From positions 3,162,001 to 3,226,000 of the forward strand of contig NZ_CP085725.1 in assembly GCF_036840915.1 (NCBI RefSeq): a DNA stretch of 64,000 bases. The letters are read 5' to 3'. Source of the DNA: Flavobacterium hankyongi. GTDB taxonomy: Bacteria; Bacteroidota; Bacteroidia; Flavobacteriales; Flavobacteriaceae. The position numbers and the translations under genes are program-made. Under the pieces are notes generated by a model. The model had not been told where the DNA came from and ran no database searches. It was given only the letters and a program-made list of their open reading frames with translations. This document shows, one piece after another, positions 9,489-19,311 of this stretch (positions are counted from its first letter, which is position 1; each line of letters opens with the position of its first letter).

Positions 9489-9504
9489 TTTAACTCATTT
9501 ATAT

Positions 9505-9543
9505 AAAAAAGCCTTAGCGTTTGTAAAACGCTAAGGCTTTTTT
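9505..9543 (+). terminator. Strong intrinsic terminator
   Basis: A 15-bp perfect stem (9505-9519 with 9529-9543) around GCCTTAGCG and its complement ends in a T tract. The A tract on the other side makes it potentially bidirectional. Confidence 0.9.
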
Positions 9544-9629
9544 ATACTTATAATAGTATCTTTTTAACTCCTTGAATAAACTCTCATTAGAAAAGTATTG
9601 TCGCTAAGTAAATATATATTTTATAACCA

Positions 9630-10853
9630 TTATCTCTTCTTTTCCTTAAATCTGATTTTTTGAGGTAATTCCAAGCATATGGCTTTATCTACAACTTTTA
9701 AACGCATCATTTCTTTTTCGGTAAAAAGTTTGCTGAGGTTATGGGTTAGTTCAGTATAATTGTCGGTATTCTCATTTTTATGATAGAAAATTTTAATAGA
9801 CCTACAGTTGTGGTTTTGAAATATTGTATTCAGGAGTGTTCTGTCTGATAATCCGCAGGAATGCCCAAATATAAAAACTTGAAATTTTCTGGTTTCAATC
9901 CAGTTTATAAGTTTTTTGTAATTCGAATTATGCATGTATTGAAACGATTTTATATTATTAATATAATAATCATCTGGAGTGTTTTCGATTTTTTTGTAAT
10001 CCTCGTCCATTTCATCCCCATAGCCAATTTTTATAGAGTTCTCTTCTGAACCTATTTCTCCATGAATTTTAATAACCGAAGTCTTTCCGTAGTGCGTTTC
10101 ATTGCGGGAATTAATTTGTTTGACATAATTACTCACTGTAGGAGTGTAATTAAAATCTAAAAATAAACTGTGAGGTCGTTGTCCAATTTTTGAAGTTAGC
10201 TCATTGTCATCTTGAATTAATGCTTCGTGATCCTCGGGTGGAAATTCCAAGAACAGTTGATTATCTGGGTTCGTGTTTAGTTTTTGGTATTTGACATTAA
10301 AAAATCGCAAAATTTCTTCATTTCCTATTGGGGTATCAGTAAAGTCAAATGCGTCAACAACATTTTTTTTTAGATAATCCTGTAATAATAACTTAATGTC
10401 TTCAAATTCTTTGTTTAAAGTTTGAATACCTTTTTGATAACAGTTTTTTTCTTCAAACACTAAACTTTTTAATATCTCATAATACTGTTTTTCAACTGTA
10501 CACCAGTTAGTGATAGATGTATTAGAAAGCAGTCTAAACAATTCGTTTTCAAACGAAAAAATGATGCTGTTGTTTTTGTCTTTAACCGTTAAATACTCTG
10601 TGTCAATATGTAGTTTGTGATTTGCACAATAAAATTTCAGGTGTTCAACAAAGTCTGAAAAACATTTAACTTCAGTTTTGCCATAATCAAAGAGATTGTA
10701 ATCTGCGCAATTGATCGTTACAATTCTTTTTGTAATTCCTTTTTCAAGATTTTCTCTAAGATTTTTCCAAAAATCATCTACAAAATCCTGATATGAAGTA
10801 GGAAGGCCGTGTGCTAAATCAAAACCATTTCCAACTATAATTAATTTATTCAT
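9630..10853 (-). CDS. abiH: AbiH-family abortive infection protein
   Basis: A 407-residue protein that opens with LIIVGNGFDLAHGLPTSY, the N-terminal glycine-rich signature of the AbiH family (signature residues about 8-21). Later segments SLFLDFNYTPTV near residue 235 and VFIFGHSCGLSDRTLL near 325 are also typical. AbiH was first described as a phage-abortive-infection determinant in Lactococcus, and its mechanism is not established. The gene stands alone, with a terminator from the preceding gene on one side and 600 bases of non-coding DNA upstream. It is the first of several defence-related genes here. Confidence 0.88.
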   Translation of the reverse strand: MNKLIIVGNGFDLAHGLPTSYQDFVDDFWKNLRENLEKGITKRIVTINCADYNLFDYGKTEVKCFSDFVEHLKFYCANHKLHIDTEYLTVKDKNNSIIFSFENELFRLLSNTSITNWCTVEKQYYEILKSLVFEEKNCYQKGIQTLNKEFEDIKLLLQDYLKKNVVDAFDFTDTPIGNEEILRFFNVKYQKLNTNPDNQLFLEFPPEDHEALIQDDNELTSKIGQRPHSLFLDFNYTPTVSNYVKQINSRNETHYGKTSVIKIHGEIGSEENSIKIGYGDEMDEDYKKIENTPDDYYINNIKSFQYMHNSNYKKLINWIETRKFQVFIFGHSCGLSDRTLLNTIFQNHNCRSIKIFYHKNENTDNYTELTHNLSKLFTEKEMMRLKVVDKAICLELPQKIRFKEKKR

Positions 10854-11458
10854 ACTATAAAAAAATTAGTGAGTGAAAACTTCCTAAATCTTGTTTTTGA
10901 TTATGTAGCCTCTTCTTCAAAAAAAAGTATAAGTTGCAATCAATACTCTAAACTTACCAATAAAAAAAATCTTACACAATAACCTAATTTGGTGATTTTT
11001 TATTGCACAAATTAGTGTAGTTTTTTGTATTATTTTCTTAACTTTTTGGAAGTGAATTGGTTATTTCGCAAGATTTTTATATTAGATAATTGTTCTTTTT
11101 GAATAAGGATTAAAATTCTAAAAGTTGGGGTTATCGTGTAATTTTGTTACCACAAACTTGGAGTCATTTGTTTGAGTTATAAATCTGACATCCCTTGTGG
11201 AGAATAAAATAACCATTTCCATTTGGGTTAGTGTTAAATAATATACATCATGCCCAAATTCATCGTACTCAAATACATCACAAAATAATCGAATTGTTAA
11301 ATAGAGTTGTAAGGTTATAAGTGATAGCGATAAGTGTTAGTTTTTATCTTTGTTCACTTGTGCTTTAGGATTCTTTTATTAGTTCAGATTATACTACAGC
11401 AAAGTGAGGGGGCGAAGTAAATTCGTGCTATTGGGGTTATAATTAAAGTTACCCCGAA
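10854..11458. other. 605-base gap with one decayed gene copy
   Basis: No intact gene is seen. The part nearest abiH (10854-11160) is AT-rich and presumably carries the abiH promoter, though I see no exact TAnnTTTG box with a good partner. From 11161 to about 11310 there is a decayed copy of the 83-aa gene found intact at 20865-21116. Confidence 0.7.
11161..11310 (-). pseudogene. Remnant of the 83-aa small membrane protein gene
   Basis: Read on the minus strand, this gives LTIRLFCDVFEYDEFGHDVYY, close to ITVRLFCGVFEHDEFGNDVYF of the intact gene at 20865-21116. The match continues in another frame as PKWKWLFYSPQGMSDL and then meets a stop (TAA) where the intact gene has Asp. One frameshift and one nonsense change make it non-functional. 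Confidence 0.8.
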
Positions 11459-12493
11459 TTAATTAATGTCTTCCAGTTTCGAATAAATTTCTTTCCATTT
11501 TCCGTTAGGTTGAATTTTGACCATAAATGTATTTATTTGGCAGCATCCAGATGGATGTCCAAATTTTAAAGTTTTTTCTTTGTTATTTATTTCTAACGGA
11601 AAAAATCTTATTTCATTTGTAAAGCTTTCATCTAATTCAAATCTTCCATTCGGTTTTTGTTTGTAATAAGCATATTGAGGACCGCCATTGCTTCCTTCGT
11701 AATTTATTATTGCAAAATCTTCTAAACCGTCAAAATTATAATCAAGTACTATTAGTGAGTGTCCACCTTCTATTTGTTGAGCACTTTTTATAATTATTTT
11801 TCTTGTATCAAAATAGGAGATGGAATTTGATTGGTTTGCATCAAATTTTATTATCAATGATTCAGGAATAAAATTTATATCTTGATTTTTTTTTGATTCT
11901 TTATTAGTTAAAGACATCTTAATTAAAGTTTTTATATCTTCATCAGTTTCGATTTCAGTAACAGTATATTTAAATTCAAATTTTTTGAATAGTGAATTAA
12001 TTGCTTGGTTTGAATTTTTCTCACTAGAATCGATGGTTGTTTTTTCTTTTTGAGGATACAATTCATATCCGATTTTTAGCAAATACTCTTTGATTATTGA
12101 TTCTTCATCATTAATGATGTTTTCTGAATAGTTTGTTAAATGAATACTGTTTAAAAATCCATTAGAATCGCTTTCAAAAATATATGTTTCAAAATATTCA
12201 TCTTCAACTTTTTCGTCTATATACTGACTAACTTCGTATTTAATTTCAATAGAATTTGTATTGTTTTTTCGCGTAACTTCATTGTATGTCATTGCACAAC
12301 CTGAACCACAATCAATAGTAAAAGATTTGATTGATGGAGAAGGTTTTTTTGTATCACTGATACTGTCAGTAGCTTTTTTTAAATTGCTTAATGAATCAAT
12401 AATTTGATTCTTGAATTCATTATTATTTGTAATCTCTTTTTTACAGCCAATTAGTAAAAAACAAACAAAAATTGATAGAATTAATTTTTTCAT
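11459..12493 (-). CDS. Lipoprotein with XAC2610-like C-terminal domain, possible immunity protein
   Basis: A 344-residue protein with a lipoprotein signal (IFVCFLLIGCKKE, Cys17), so it is anchored in an envelope membrane facing the periplasm. The N-terminal half is charged and unassigned. The C-terminal part has LIVLDYNFDGLEDFAIINYEG and a Pro/Ser/Gly-Cys-Cys segment. The D-x-N-x-D-G-x-E-D loop resembles the XAC2610 family, whose Xanthomonas founder neutralises a secreted lysozyme-like effector. It is the last gene of a same-strand group that starts with a predicted peptidoglycan hydrolase (15763-18666), so an immunity role is plausible but inferred. Confidence 0.65.
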   Translation of the reverse strand: MKKLILSIFVCFLLIGCKKEITNNNEFKNQIIDSLSNLKKATDSISDTKKPSPSIKSFTIDCGSGCAMTYNEVTRKNNTNSIEIKYEVSQYIDEKVEDEYFETYIFESDSNGFLNSIHLTNYSENIINDEESIIKEYLLKIGYELYPQKEKTTIDSSEKNSNQAINSLFKKFEFKYTVTEIETDEDIKTLIKMSLTNKESKKNQDINFIPESLIIKFDANQSNSISYFDTRKIIIKSAQQIEGGHSLIVLDYNFDGLEDFAIINYEGSNGGPQYAYYKQKPNGRFELDESFTNEIRFFPLEINNKEKTLKFGHPSGCCQINTFMVKIQPNGKWKEIYSKLEDIN

Positions 12494-12506
12494 TTATTAT
12501 TTAGGC

Positions 12507-13511
12507 TCAATTAGGGCATAGTTTTAAAACGATTTCTTTGCTATTAGTTTCTTGATTAAAATTGATTTCTTCAAACTCCCTTTTCTTTGTTTTCTTGTTA
12601 TAAAATCCATACCAGTGAAAATTAATGGTTTTATTATCAATGATTTTTACATAAGCTATTGGTTCGTCATTTATGTATTCTTTCCAATTTAAATCTCTTC
12701 CAAGGCTTCCGATATCTTCAGGTATTTTTTTTAATTTGTATGAAATGCCTTTTTCAGAATTATATCTTTTAAGTTCAACCATATCGATGTAAATCTGATT
12801 GTAAAGAACTGTCAAAGAAGCTTGCTTGTCCCTGATAGATAACTTTCCAACCCCGTTTTCACAATCAATTAACCAACGTCCGTTTGCTGAAAAGCTTTCA
12901 GCGGAATTATTAGCTTGTTTCTTTTGAGATGAAAGAGATGTAATGTATTTTTTAGAATTATAATTTATATCTTCTTCTTCTTTTGAAATTTTCTTTTCAA
13001 AAAGAAAAACCCATTTCTCGTTTTCTTTTTTATAAAATTTTTGAGTAAAAGGAAAGTTAATGGAATATTCGTCATTACTTTCAACAGTAATAAATTCTTT
13101 GGAGATATATGTTCCTATTATTGTAAAATCACTTTCTCTTTTTGTCTTTTCTTTTAAAATTAAATCAATCTTTTTCTTATCAGAAGGAGAATAATAATTA
13201 GTAGAATTTAATTCATCATATAAAAGTGTTATATCATTATTCTTTTCAAAATTATTGTAATAGTTATTGTTTTGTTCTTAAAGTGGAATATAATAAACGG
13301 CGAACTTTCCTTTGTTTTTTATTAATTCAGATGAAAAAATTAGTTTTTCATCTGAATTAAAATATAAGTTTTTTAATTTATAAAAATTATCTGTCAATGA
13401 GGATTCATTGCTTTTTTCCTTAGGTGATATTGTTTTTGGTTTTTCTTGTCCATTACAACTTACTATAAATAGTACAGTTAATAAATTAAGTAATAAGAGT
13501 TTTAATTTCAT
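12507..13511 (-). pseudogene. Lipoprotein gene interrupted by an in-frame TAA
   Basis: The first 77 codons encode a lipoprotein signal (LLTVLFIVSCNGQE, Cys19) and end at a TAA at 13278-13280. The same frame continues open without any shift to 12507, reading EQNNNYYNNFEKNNDIT, WVFLFEKKISKEEED, ANGRWLIDCENGVGKL and WYGFYNKKTKKREFEEIN. Without the stop it would be a protein of about 334 residues. A single nonsense change therefore separates it from an intact gene. It lies 28 bases after the neighbouring lipoprotein gene in the same direction. Confidence 0.8.
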
Positions 13512-13539
13512 TATGGAATTTTTGAATATTCCGTAAATT

Positions 13540-14583
13540 TTATTTTTTTTCTAATTTGTAAGTTTTTGATTCTCCAACTGTTTCATCAATAAATGAGCTT
13601 TTAAGAATAAAATTTTGGTTATTATTTGTTATTGTAAAAAGTTTGCTTTTATCTTCTTTCATAGAAAATATTATTTTGTCTTTATCTATGCTTACTAATT
13701 GTAAATCTTTGGATATATTTTCAACATAACTCTCTAATTTAAAATTAGCCTTATTATCTTGAAATACTAAATAAATCATTCCCCAAGCGCGTGGATCTGC
13801 TGATTCTTCCTTTATTCTTAAAAAGTTGCATGAATATTTGCCTGTCCATTTTTTATATACATCTTGGTCTTCTTTGTTTTTAAATACTTTTGCAACTAAC
13901 GTTTCCAGCCTAATGAATTGAGGTTTGTTCATTTTTGAAAGCTTCATGTTTGGTTGACTTGTTTTACCGCTCAAAAACACAAAAGGTAATTCTTTTTGAC
14001 CTTCAGGTTCAGTATGATTATCATCTCTTTGAAAGTCATTATTCAAAGATACTTGAATCTCCTTTTTATGATTGACAATCAATTTTTCAATATCATTTGG
14101 GTAGGCCCACATATATTGACCAGGGTAACGACTGTCTTCTAAAATTGGATTAAAATAAAGAATTGGTTTTTGCTGTTTGTTTACTATGTCGTAAATCACA
14201 TAATCTGCACCATCTTCATCGCCTTCTATTCTAACAGTTTCTTTTAAATTATCTTCATCTAAATTAACAAGCCATCTTTTTTTGATGCTTTCCCAAGGAT
14301 AAGTAAATTCATAAAGTAGCTGATCATTTTTAAACCAAAATTCGGTCATTTTTATAGCATTTTCGTCTGAGGCTGTTATAATGGTTTCTTTTACTCCATC
14401 ATCATCAATGTCTATTTCTCCTTGATTTTCTATTTTAAATCCTGAAGGAATTTGATATGATTTTTTTGAAGTCTCTTCTGTTGTTGATTTTTCTGAAATT
14501 GTACTTGTTGAAGCCTGATTTTCTTTGCAAGAAAGCTCTAATATAGCTAATGCTATAAAACAAAAAAATATTTTAAAGTTCAT
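13540..14583 (-). CDS. Lipoprotein of unknown family in the effector group
   Basis: A 347-residue lipoprotein (IALAILELSCKEN, Cys19). The ATG at 14583 is preferred to the upstream codon at 14595, because the signal peptide then has the usual length. The sequence has repeated acidic loops (DIDDDGVKET, NLDEDNLKET, EGDEDGADY) like calcium-binding or FG-GAP-type loops. The C-terminal domain starts WTGKYSCNF and is rich in beta-strand pattern. Family not recognised. It is one of four consecutive lipoprotein genes downstream of a predicted cell-wall hydrolase, which suggests a periplasmic protective function. Confidence 0.7.
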   Translation of the reverse strand: MNFKIFFCFIALAILELSCKENQASTSTISEKSTTEETSKKSYQIPSGFKIENQGEIDIDDDGVKETIITASDENAIKMTEFWFKNDQLLYEFTYPWESIKKRWLVNLDEDNLKETVRIEGDEDGADYVIYDIVNKQQKPILYFNPILEDSRYPGQYMWAYPNDIEKLIVNHKKEIQVSLNNDFQRDDNHTEPEGQKELPFVFLSGKTSQPNMKLSKMNKPQFIRLETLVAKVFKNKEDQDVYKKWTGKYSCNFLRIKEESADPRAWGMIYLVFQDNKANFKLESYVENISKDLQLVSIDKDKIIFSMKEDKSKLFTITNNNQNFILKSSFIDETVGESKTYKLEKK

Positions 14584-14659
14584 TTTTACTATCATGAAAG
14601 ATGAATACTATGACTTTAAGAAGTGTTATTACTGATTAGTAATAAAGTTCTAGATGTAT

Positions 14660-15760
14660 TTATTTGGTCGTTAATTTGGATTTGTTAATATAGCCTTTCT
14701 TTCCTGATTTTGTTTTAATTAGAAGCCAGTTACTTGTGTTGTCTAATACTTCCACTTTCTCACCAGTTAATATTTTTTCTATAATTTTAGATTCTTTAGT
14801 TTTGGATTCTCTTAAATTTGTATATCCATCAGAGTCATCTATTTTGTTATTAAAAAACTTTTCTTTTAAGAAAATTTCAATATCATTGATTTTAGATTTT
14901 TCACTTTCATAGAAGGTAGGATCGCCATTTTCATCTAACCCCTTGTTGTTTTTGTTGAGCTTTATCATTTTCAATGACTTATCTTTTGTTTCCTTTACAT
15001 TTTGCATTTCAATTAAAGAAACAATAAAATGGTTGTTGACCAAAACTTTTATTGCATTATAATCTTCTTGTTTGATTGCTAAGGTCATTAAATCAACCAT
15101 TTTGAAAACTTCAATCTTATATTTTTTTATAAAATAATTTAGCCAACTACTATCAATATAACCTTCGGAGTTAGAAAAAGTTTCATTATTTATTAGTATT
15201 GTTAAATTTTCTATATCAAAATCTTCAATTGAAGGATTTTGTTTTTCGAAAATTTCTAATTTTCTTTTAAATTCTTTAGTTTGATTGTTATTGTTTAAAT
15301 CATTTGGAGTAAATTTTATGATTTCACTTTCTCTAAACAAATCAGAAAAACCTATTTTTTTTTCTTCCATTTTTTTATTTTTTATTTTTTTATCAGATCT
15401 CCATTCAACTAATGTTATTATCTCTCCAGTAATTGGATTATCTACACATATATCATTACAATTTTTCTTGTTTACATAAAAAGTGTAAAAAGACTCCCAT
15501 CTAGATTTTCCATTAACTCCTGTTTTTACAACATAAAACTCTTTTCCATTAATTTTTTTAACCTCATCAATTATATAAGATACACCTCTGGTCTTATTTG
15601 AAATGGAATCAATATATTTCTGTTTTATTTTTATTTCATTTATCTCAGAGATTTTTTCAATTACTGTCTCTTTTGAATTACAATCATTAACTTTTTTATT
15701 TTGACCATTACAACTGGCTAAAAATAAAAAAATAAAAAAATAAGCGATTTTTTCTTTCAT
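14660..15760 (-). CDS. Lipoprotein with C-terminal SH3-like domain
   Basis: A 366-residue lipoprotein (FFIFLFLASCNGQ, Cys17). The last ~60 residues (NLRESKTKESKIIEKILTGEKVEVLDN...NWLLIKTKSGKKGYINKSKL) form a bacterial SH3 domain, a fold that often binds peptidoglycan. The central part is helical and highly charged. The start codon lies 2 bases after the stop of the LysM/glucosaminidase gene, so the two are almost certainly translated from one transcript. This makes it the best candidate for the cognate immunity protein of that hydrolase, though no direct proof is visible. Confidence 0.75.
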   Translation of the reverse strand: MKEKIAYFFIFLFLASCNGQNKKVNDCNSKETVIEKISEINEIKIKQKYIDSISNKTRGVSYIIDEVKKINGKEFYVVKTGVNGKSRWESFYTFYVNKKNCNDICVDNPITGEIITLVEWRSDKKIKNKKMEEKKIGFSDLFRESEIIKFTPNDLNNNNQTKEFKRKLEIFEKQNPSIEDFDIENLTILINNETFSNSEGYIDSSWLNYFIKKYKIEVFKMVDLMTLAIKQEDYNAIKVLVNNHFIVSLIEMQNVKETKDKSLKMIKLNKNNKGLDENGDPTFYESEKSKINDIEIFLKEKFFNNKIDDSDGYTNLRESKTKESKIIEKILTGEKVEVLDNTSNWLLIKTKSGKKGYINKSKLTTK

Positions 15761-15762
15761 TT

Positions 15763-18666
15763 TTACTTTAATTTATTTAATAATTCAATATCCTTTTTAA
15801 TTTCATCTTTTTCATTTTCAGTTTTAGCTTTACATAATTTACAATTATAAATTTTTTTATAATCACTTATCACACCTTCAAAAATTGTTTTAATGGATGT
15901 TTTGTAATTTGGATCTGTGGCATATGCTCCTAAACGGCCACTGTCTTGCATACCATTTAGAAAATCATCAATAGTTTTTTCATCATCTAAAATTGAATTA
16001 TATGCATCATTGAAGTTTTTGTTTAAGAGTTCTAAATATCCTTCAAACCCTTTTTCAACGGTTGAAAAATTAGCAAATCCATCATTCATTTTTACAGCTT
16101 TTCCATTAATATACTCTGTTGTGTATAAATCAGATTGACCTAAATCTCCTTTGCCTTTTATATTCATTGGATTATTATTTGGCACTTTTAAATTAAAACT
16201 ATTTTCTTGTCTTCTTTGTGCCACCATATATAAACCTTTAAATTTATTTGATTTTCCTTTCTGTTCAACCATCTTAATTGCAGCTTCACCAAATTCCTTG
16301 TAAAAATCCTCGCGACCATCTTTCTTTAAATCACATTTGCAGTCAGATATTTCTGGAAGTGAATCAACTAATACATAGACTCTTGTCTGATTATTATATT
16401 GTGAAGTAGAAACATTAACTTCACCAGTTGAATTATACCCTCTTCTACCATATACTCCAGTTAGTTCAGGAATAACTGTCTCTAAATAATTATTTAGCGC
16501 ATGATATATAAATTTGTATTTTTCTTTGTTATTCCAATCACCCATTCTTGAGTCACAGCTTGGGTGATTAATTCCATTTTCTCCTCTTATACCTATACAT
16601 CCAATTAATCCTTTTGATTTCCATGGGTCTATCGAAATAGATCCTCTATTGCCTAATGACATAGTGCCATTAGTTTCTTCTTTTGTATAATCTTTAATTT
16701 CGGAAAAATTAGTTTTGTTTTTATCTCTATTATCAACTATTCTATATCTATAGCTAGGTCTTCCTTTACTTTCTCCATATTGATATTTTAATTCATATAA
16801 ATTTTTTAAGTCGTTTGGAGGAACTGGACCACCACTTAAATAATTTTTATTATTAGACAAAGTATGTCTTGCTACTTCTAAAATTGTGGTTTCAGCATTT
16901 TCAAAAGTCTTATTGGAAATATCTTGTTTTAATTTTTTTATTGCTTCACCATTTTTATTTCCCCTATATATATATGCTTTGTAAGTAGGATAAGCACTTG
17001 TATCTTTATCTATTTTTTTACAATAAATTTTTCCATCTTGTACATTTTCATTTTGACCATTAAAACCTCCCAAATCAGGATAAGATTCAATTTTTCCTTT
17101 CTTGCCAACCTTAATTTCACTTGAAATTATACTTGTTATATAAATAACTGCTTCTTCTCCATATTCCTTAACTGGATCAAATTTTTCTTGTTTAATCTTC
17201 GAATCACCAACTTTTGCTACAGTAGTACTCTCTGCAACTATAATTTCATTAGAGGTTACATCAGCCTTTAGACTCTTGCTTATAATGTGAGAAGGAACAT
17301 TTAACACTTTTGCTTGAGCAAATAATTCTTGGTCATCACCTTCGCCAAATTCCATTCTTTCTCCTTCTTTCCGCATATCAGAATTCAGAGTTATGGACTC
17401 GTAAAAATGATTTCCAGTAATTGTAATATCCTTTACAAATAATTCATCGTTTGAGTCAGTATAGTCATGTTCATACAACCATAAGCGCACTTTTTTCCCT
17501 GTTAATCCACTTGAGTCTATATAAATCCTTATTTTTTTACCATAAGCACTTTTGGTAATTTTATTACCTTGTTCATCAGTAATGTAAATAGAGCTGATGC
17601 CAACAGGAGTAGAATTAGCGGGTGAATTTGGTTTTTGAGGGGCTTTTTTTGAACCCACTGGACCTTGGTAATCTGGAACAGCTGGTTTTGGCTTTGTTTT
17701 TTTATCTTTTAAATGATCTTCAGTTTCTTTTTTTCTCTCTGCATGAAAATCGGGGTTTAAAACATTTACATTGTCGCTTGCCTTTGATAACCCCGGAGCA
17801 TAAGCCGTAGCATAATATTCGTGAGTGCTTCCTTCGTTTTTATCACCTTTGGCCAAATGAGCATTGGCTATTTTTTTGAAATCAGGTTTCAATAAAAATT
17901 GCTCAAACGCAACACCTTTGCTTCCTACTTTGGTTTTTTTATCTTTAATTATACAGTTGCCTTTATTTTCTGAACTATGTCCACCACCTTTAGCGTCATC
18001 TTCCCATAATGATATGTAGATGTATTCCCCTTTCATGCCCGTAGTTTCTACATGAACATTTACATAGTTTCCGTAGGCTAATGGCCCATTTATAGGCTTG
18101 TTGTTTACGTCACTTAGTTTAATATTCAGAATTTCTCTTTTTTCAGCGGGTTCAACACTTACAAGTTTAGCACTGGCATTGTTTAATTCGGGTTCGTGTA
18201 AGTAACCAACTACCTTATATTTATTCCCTGCAGCTTTTTCCTGAAATCTAATTTTTCCTTCTTCTTTCTCCAATACTTTTTCGGGAGCTGCACCATTTTT
18301 TAAATAATACAAATTCCACTTTACTTTGGTTTCATTGCGATCGGCTAGGGGAGTGCCGGCATACCATTCAGCGACTTTATAATTTTCCCAAACACCAACT
18401 TTGACTGTACTTTTCCCTTTAATCGATTTTACACCGCTCTTGTCTTTCTCTTCATTGTAAAAAGGAATTCTAAGATTGTCACCTGCTTTGATATCGAGCT
18501 TGTAGGTAGAAGGTCCAAAAAAACCATTGCCATATTTTGCCAACGGAATATTTGGGTTTGCCAGTACTAAATCACTTTCTAAAATACCATAGCGAAAACA
18601 AATAGTTTGCGTGGTTTCTCCTCTAGTAACAGTATGGCTTTTATAATCATTAAATTTTTTTGTCAT
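15763..18666 (-). CDS. LysM protein with C-terminal glucosaminidase-like domain; candidate antibacterial effector
   Basis: A 967-residue protein. An N-terminal LysM domain (SHTVTRGETTQTICFRYG, then ANPNIP) binds peptidoglycan. A middle region holds Ig-like beta segments repeated twice (IYISLWEDDAKGG and VRLWLYEHDYTDS). A further region near residue 660 contains SKGLIGCIGIRG, loosely like an L,D-transpeptidase cysteine loop. The last ~150 residues (RRQENSFNLKVPNNNPMNIK...FANFSTVEKGFEGYLELL...GAYATDPNYKTSIK) fit the FlgJ/glucosaminidase family. There is no signal peptide, so export by a specialised system is likely. The ATG at 18666 is preferred over a TTG 33 bases upstream. Downstream genes are lipoproteins, the pattern of an effector with periplasmic immunity. 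Confidence 0.75.
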   Translation of the reverse strand: MTKKFNDYKSHTVTRGETTQTICFRYGILESDLVLANPNIPLAKYGNGFFGPSTYKLDIKAGDNLRIPFYNEEKDKSGVKSIKGKSTVKVGVWENYKVAEWYAGTPLADRNETKVKWNLYYLKNGAAPEKVLEKEEGKIRFQEKAAGNKYKVVGYLHEPELNNASAKLVSVEPAEKREILNIKLSDVNNKPINGPLAYGNYVNVHVETTGMKGEYIYISLWEDDAKGGGHSSENKGNCIIKDKKTKVGSKGVAFEQFLLKPDFKKIANAHLAKGDKNEGSTHEYYATAYAPGLSKASDNVNVLNPDFHAERKKETEDHLKDKKTKPKPAVPDYQGPVGSKKAPQKPNSPANSTPVGISSIYITDEQGNKITKSAYGKKIRIYIDSSGLTGKKVRLWLYEHDYTDSNDELFVKDITITGNHFYESITLNSDMRKEGERMEFGEGDDQELFAQAKVLNVPSHIISKSLKADVTSNEIIVAESTTVAKVGDSKIKQEKFDPVKEYGEEAVIYITSIISSEIKVGKKGKIESYPDLGGFNGQNENVQDGKIYCKKIDKDTSAYPTYKAYIYRGNKNGEAIKKLKQDISNKTFENAETTILEVARHTLSNNKNYLSGGPVPPNDLKNLYELKYQYGESKGRPSYRYRIVDNRDKNKTNFSEIKDYTKEETNGTMSLGNRGSISIDPWKSKGLIGCIGIRGENGINHPSCDSRMGDWNNKEKYKFIYHALNNYLETVIPELTGVYGRRGYNSTGEVNVSTSQYNNQTRVYVLVDSLPEISDCKCDLKKDGREDFYKEFGEAAIKMVEQKGKSNKFKGLYMVAQRRQENSFNLKVPNNNPMNIKGKGDLGQSDLYTTEYINGKAVKMNDGFANFSTVEKGFEGYLELLNKNFNDAYNSILDDEKTIDDFLNGMQDSGRLGAYATDPNYKTSIKTIFEGVISDYKKIYNCKLCKAKTENEKDEIKKDIELLNKLK

Positions 18667-18867
18667 GGCTTGTAAACGCGTAATAGGCTTAAAATCCAAA
18701 AGTAGCTTTTTTCTTTCAAATCAAAATAATTCTGCAAGATTTTATTTTGGTTAGTCAAAAGTCAAAATCCATAACCCATCGTCATCCTGATCTTGTCGAA
18801 GGACAAAACTTATAATTAGCTTCGCTCCGTTCGCCTTTGGCTCGGGTCATAACTCATAATTTATAAC

Positions 18868-18900
18868 TAAAAAGAGCATCATTTCTGACACTCTTTTTTT
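18868..18900 (-). terminator. Terminator after the 135-aa gene
   Basis: A hairpin (AAAAAGAG paired with CTCTTTTT, with a partly paired centre) lies just beyond the stop of the gene at 18904. The second copy of this gene has a better-preserved version at 35356-35386. Confidence 0.7.
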
Positions 18901-18903
18901 GTT

Positions 18904-19311
18904 TTACAATGTGGCTTTGTGAGCAGTAACTCCGGTAATAAACAAATCGACTTCGGTGAGTTCTTTGTTAATACGTTCAAGATCCAGTTCTTTTTCCAGT
19001 AACGCTACAGATCCGTAGCTGTCCTTTCGGTTTTCTAACAGGAATTTCTTGTATTCCAGTCTGGTTTTTCGCTTGATCTCGTTTTCCTTTGTTGGCCCCG
19101 CTGGCAATACATCGATAACGGTTTGTACTGCCGAAATTTCGGCCAACACCCCTTGCAGTACCGCATCAATTTCTATCGAAGTACTACTGTAATTTGCCGT
19201 CATACGTTCCTCTGAGAATTTCTTGAAAGCCAAATCTGCTTTTTCTTTCTCTGCCCATGCTAATAACACATCGCAATCTGATGCTTGTGTAATCTTGTTA
19301 AATGAATACAT
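18904..19311 (-). CDS. Conserved 135-aa helical protein, copy A
   Basis: Not a family I recognise. The 135-residue product is almost entirely helical and charged, without a signal peptide or membrane segment. It begins MYSFNKITQASDCDVLLAWA, and its C-terminal half (YGSVALLEKELDLERINKELTEVD) has a heptad pattern that suggests a coiled coil. A paralogue differing at about ten positions is at 35391-35798, and both are followed by a hairpin terminator. About 120 bases of upstream DNA are conserved between the copies. It lies directly upstream of the LysM effector gene, so it could be an adaptor or chaperone, but this is guesswork. Confidence 0.75.
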   Translation of the reverse strand: MYSFNKITQASDCDVLLAWAEKEKADLAFKKFSEERMTANYSSTSIEIDAVLQGVLAEISAVQTVIDVLPAGPTKENEIKRKTRLEYKKFLLENRKDSYGSVALLEKELDLERINKELTEVDLFITGVTAHKATL

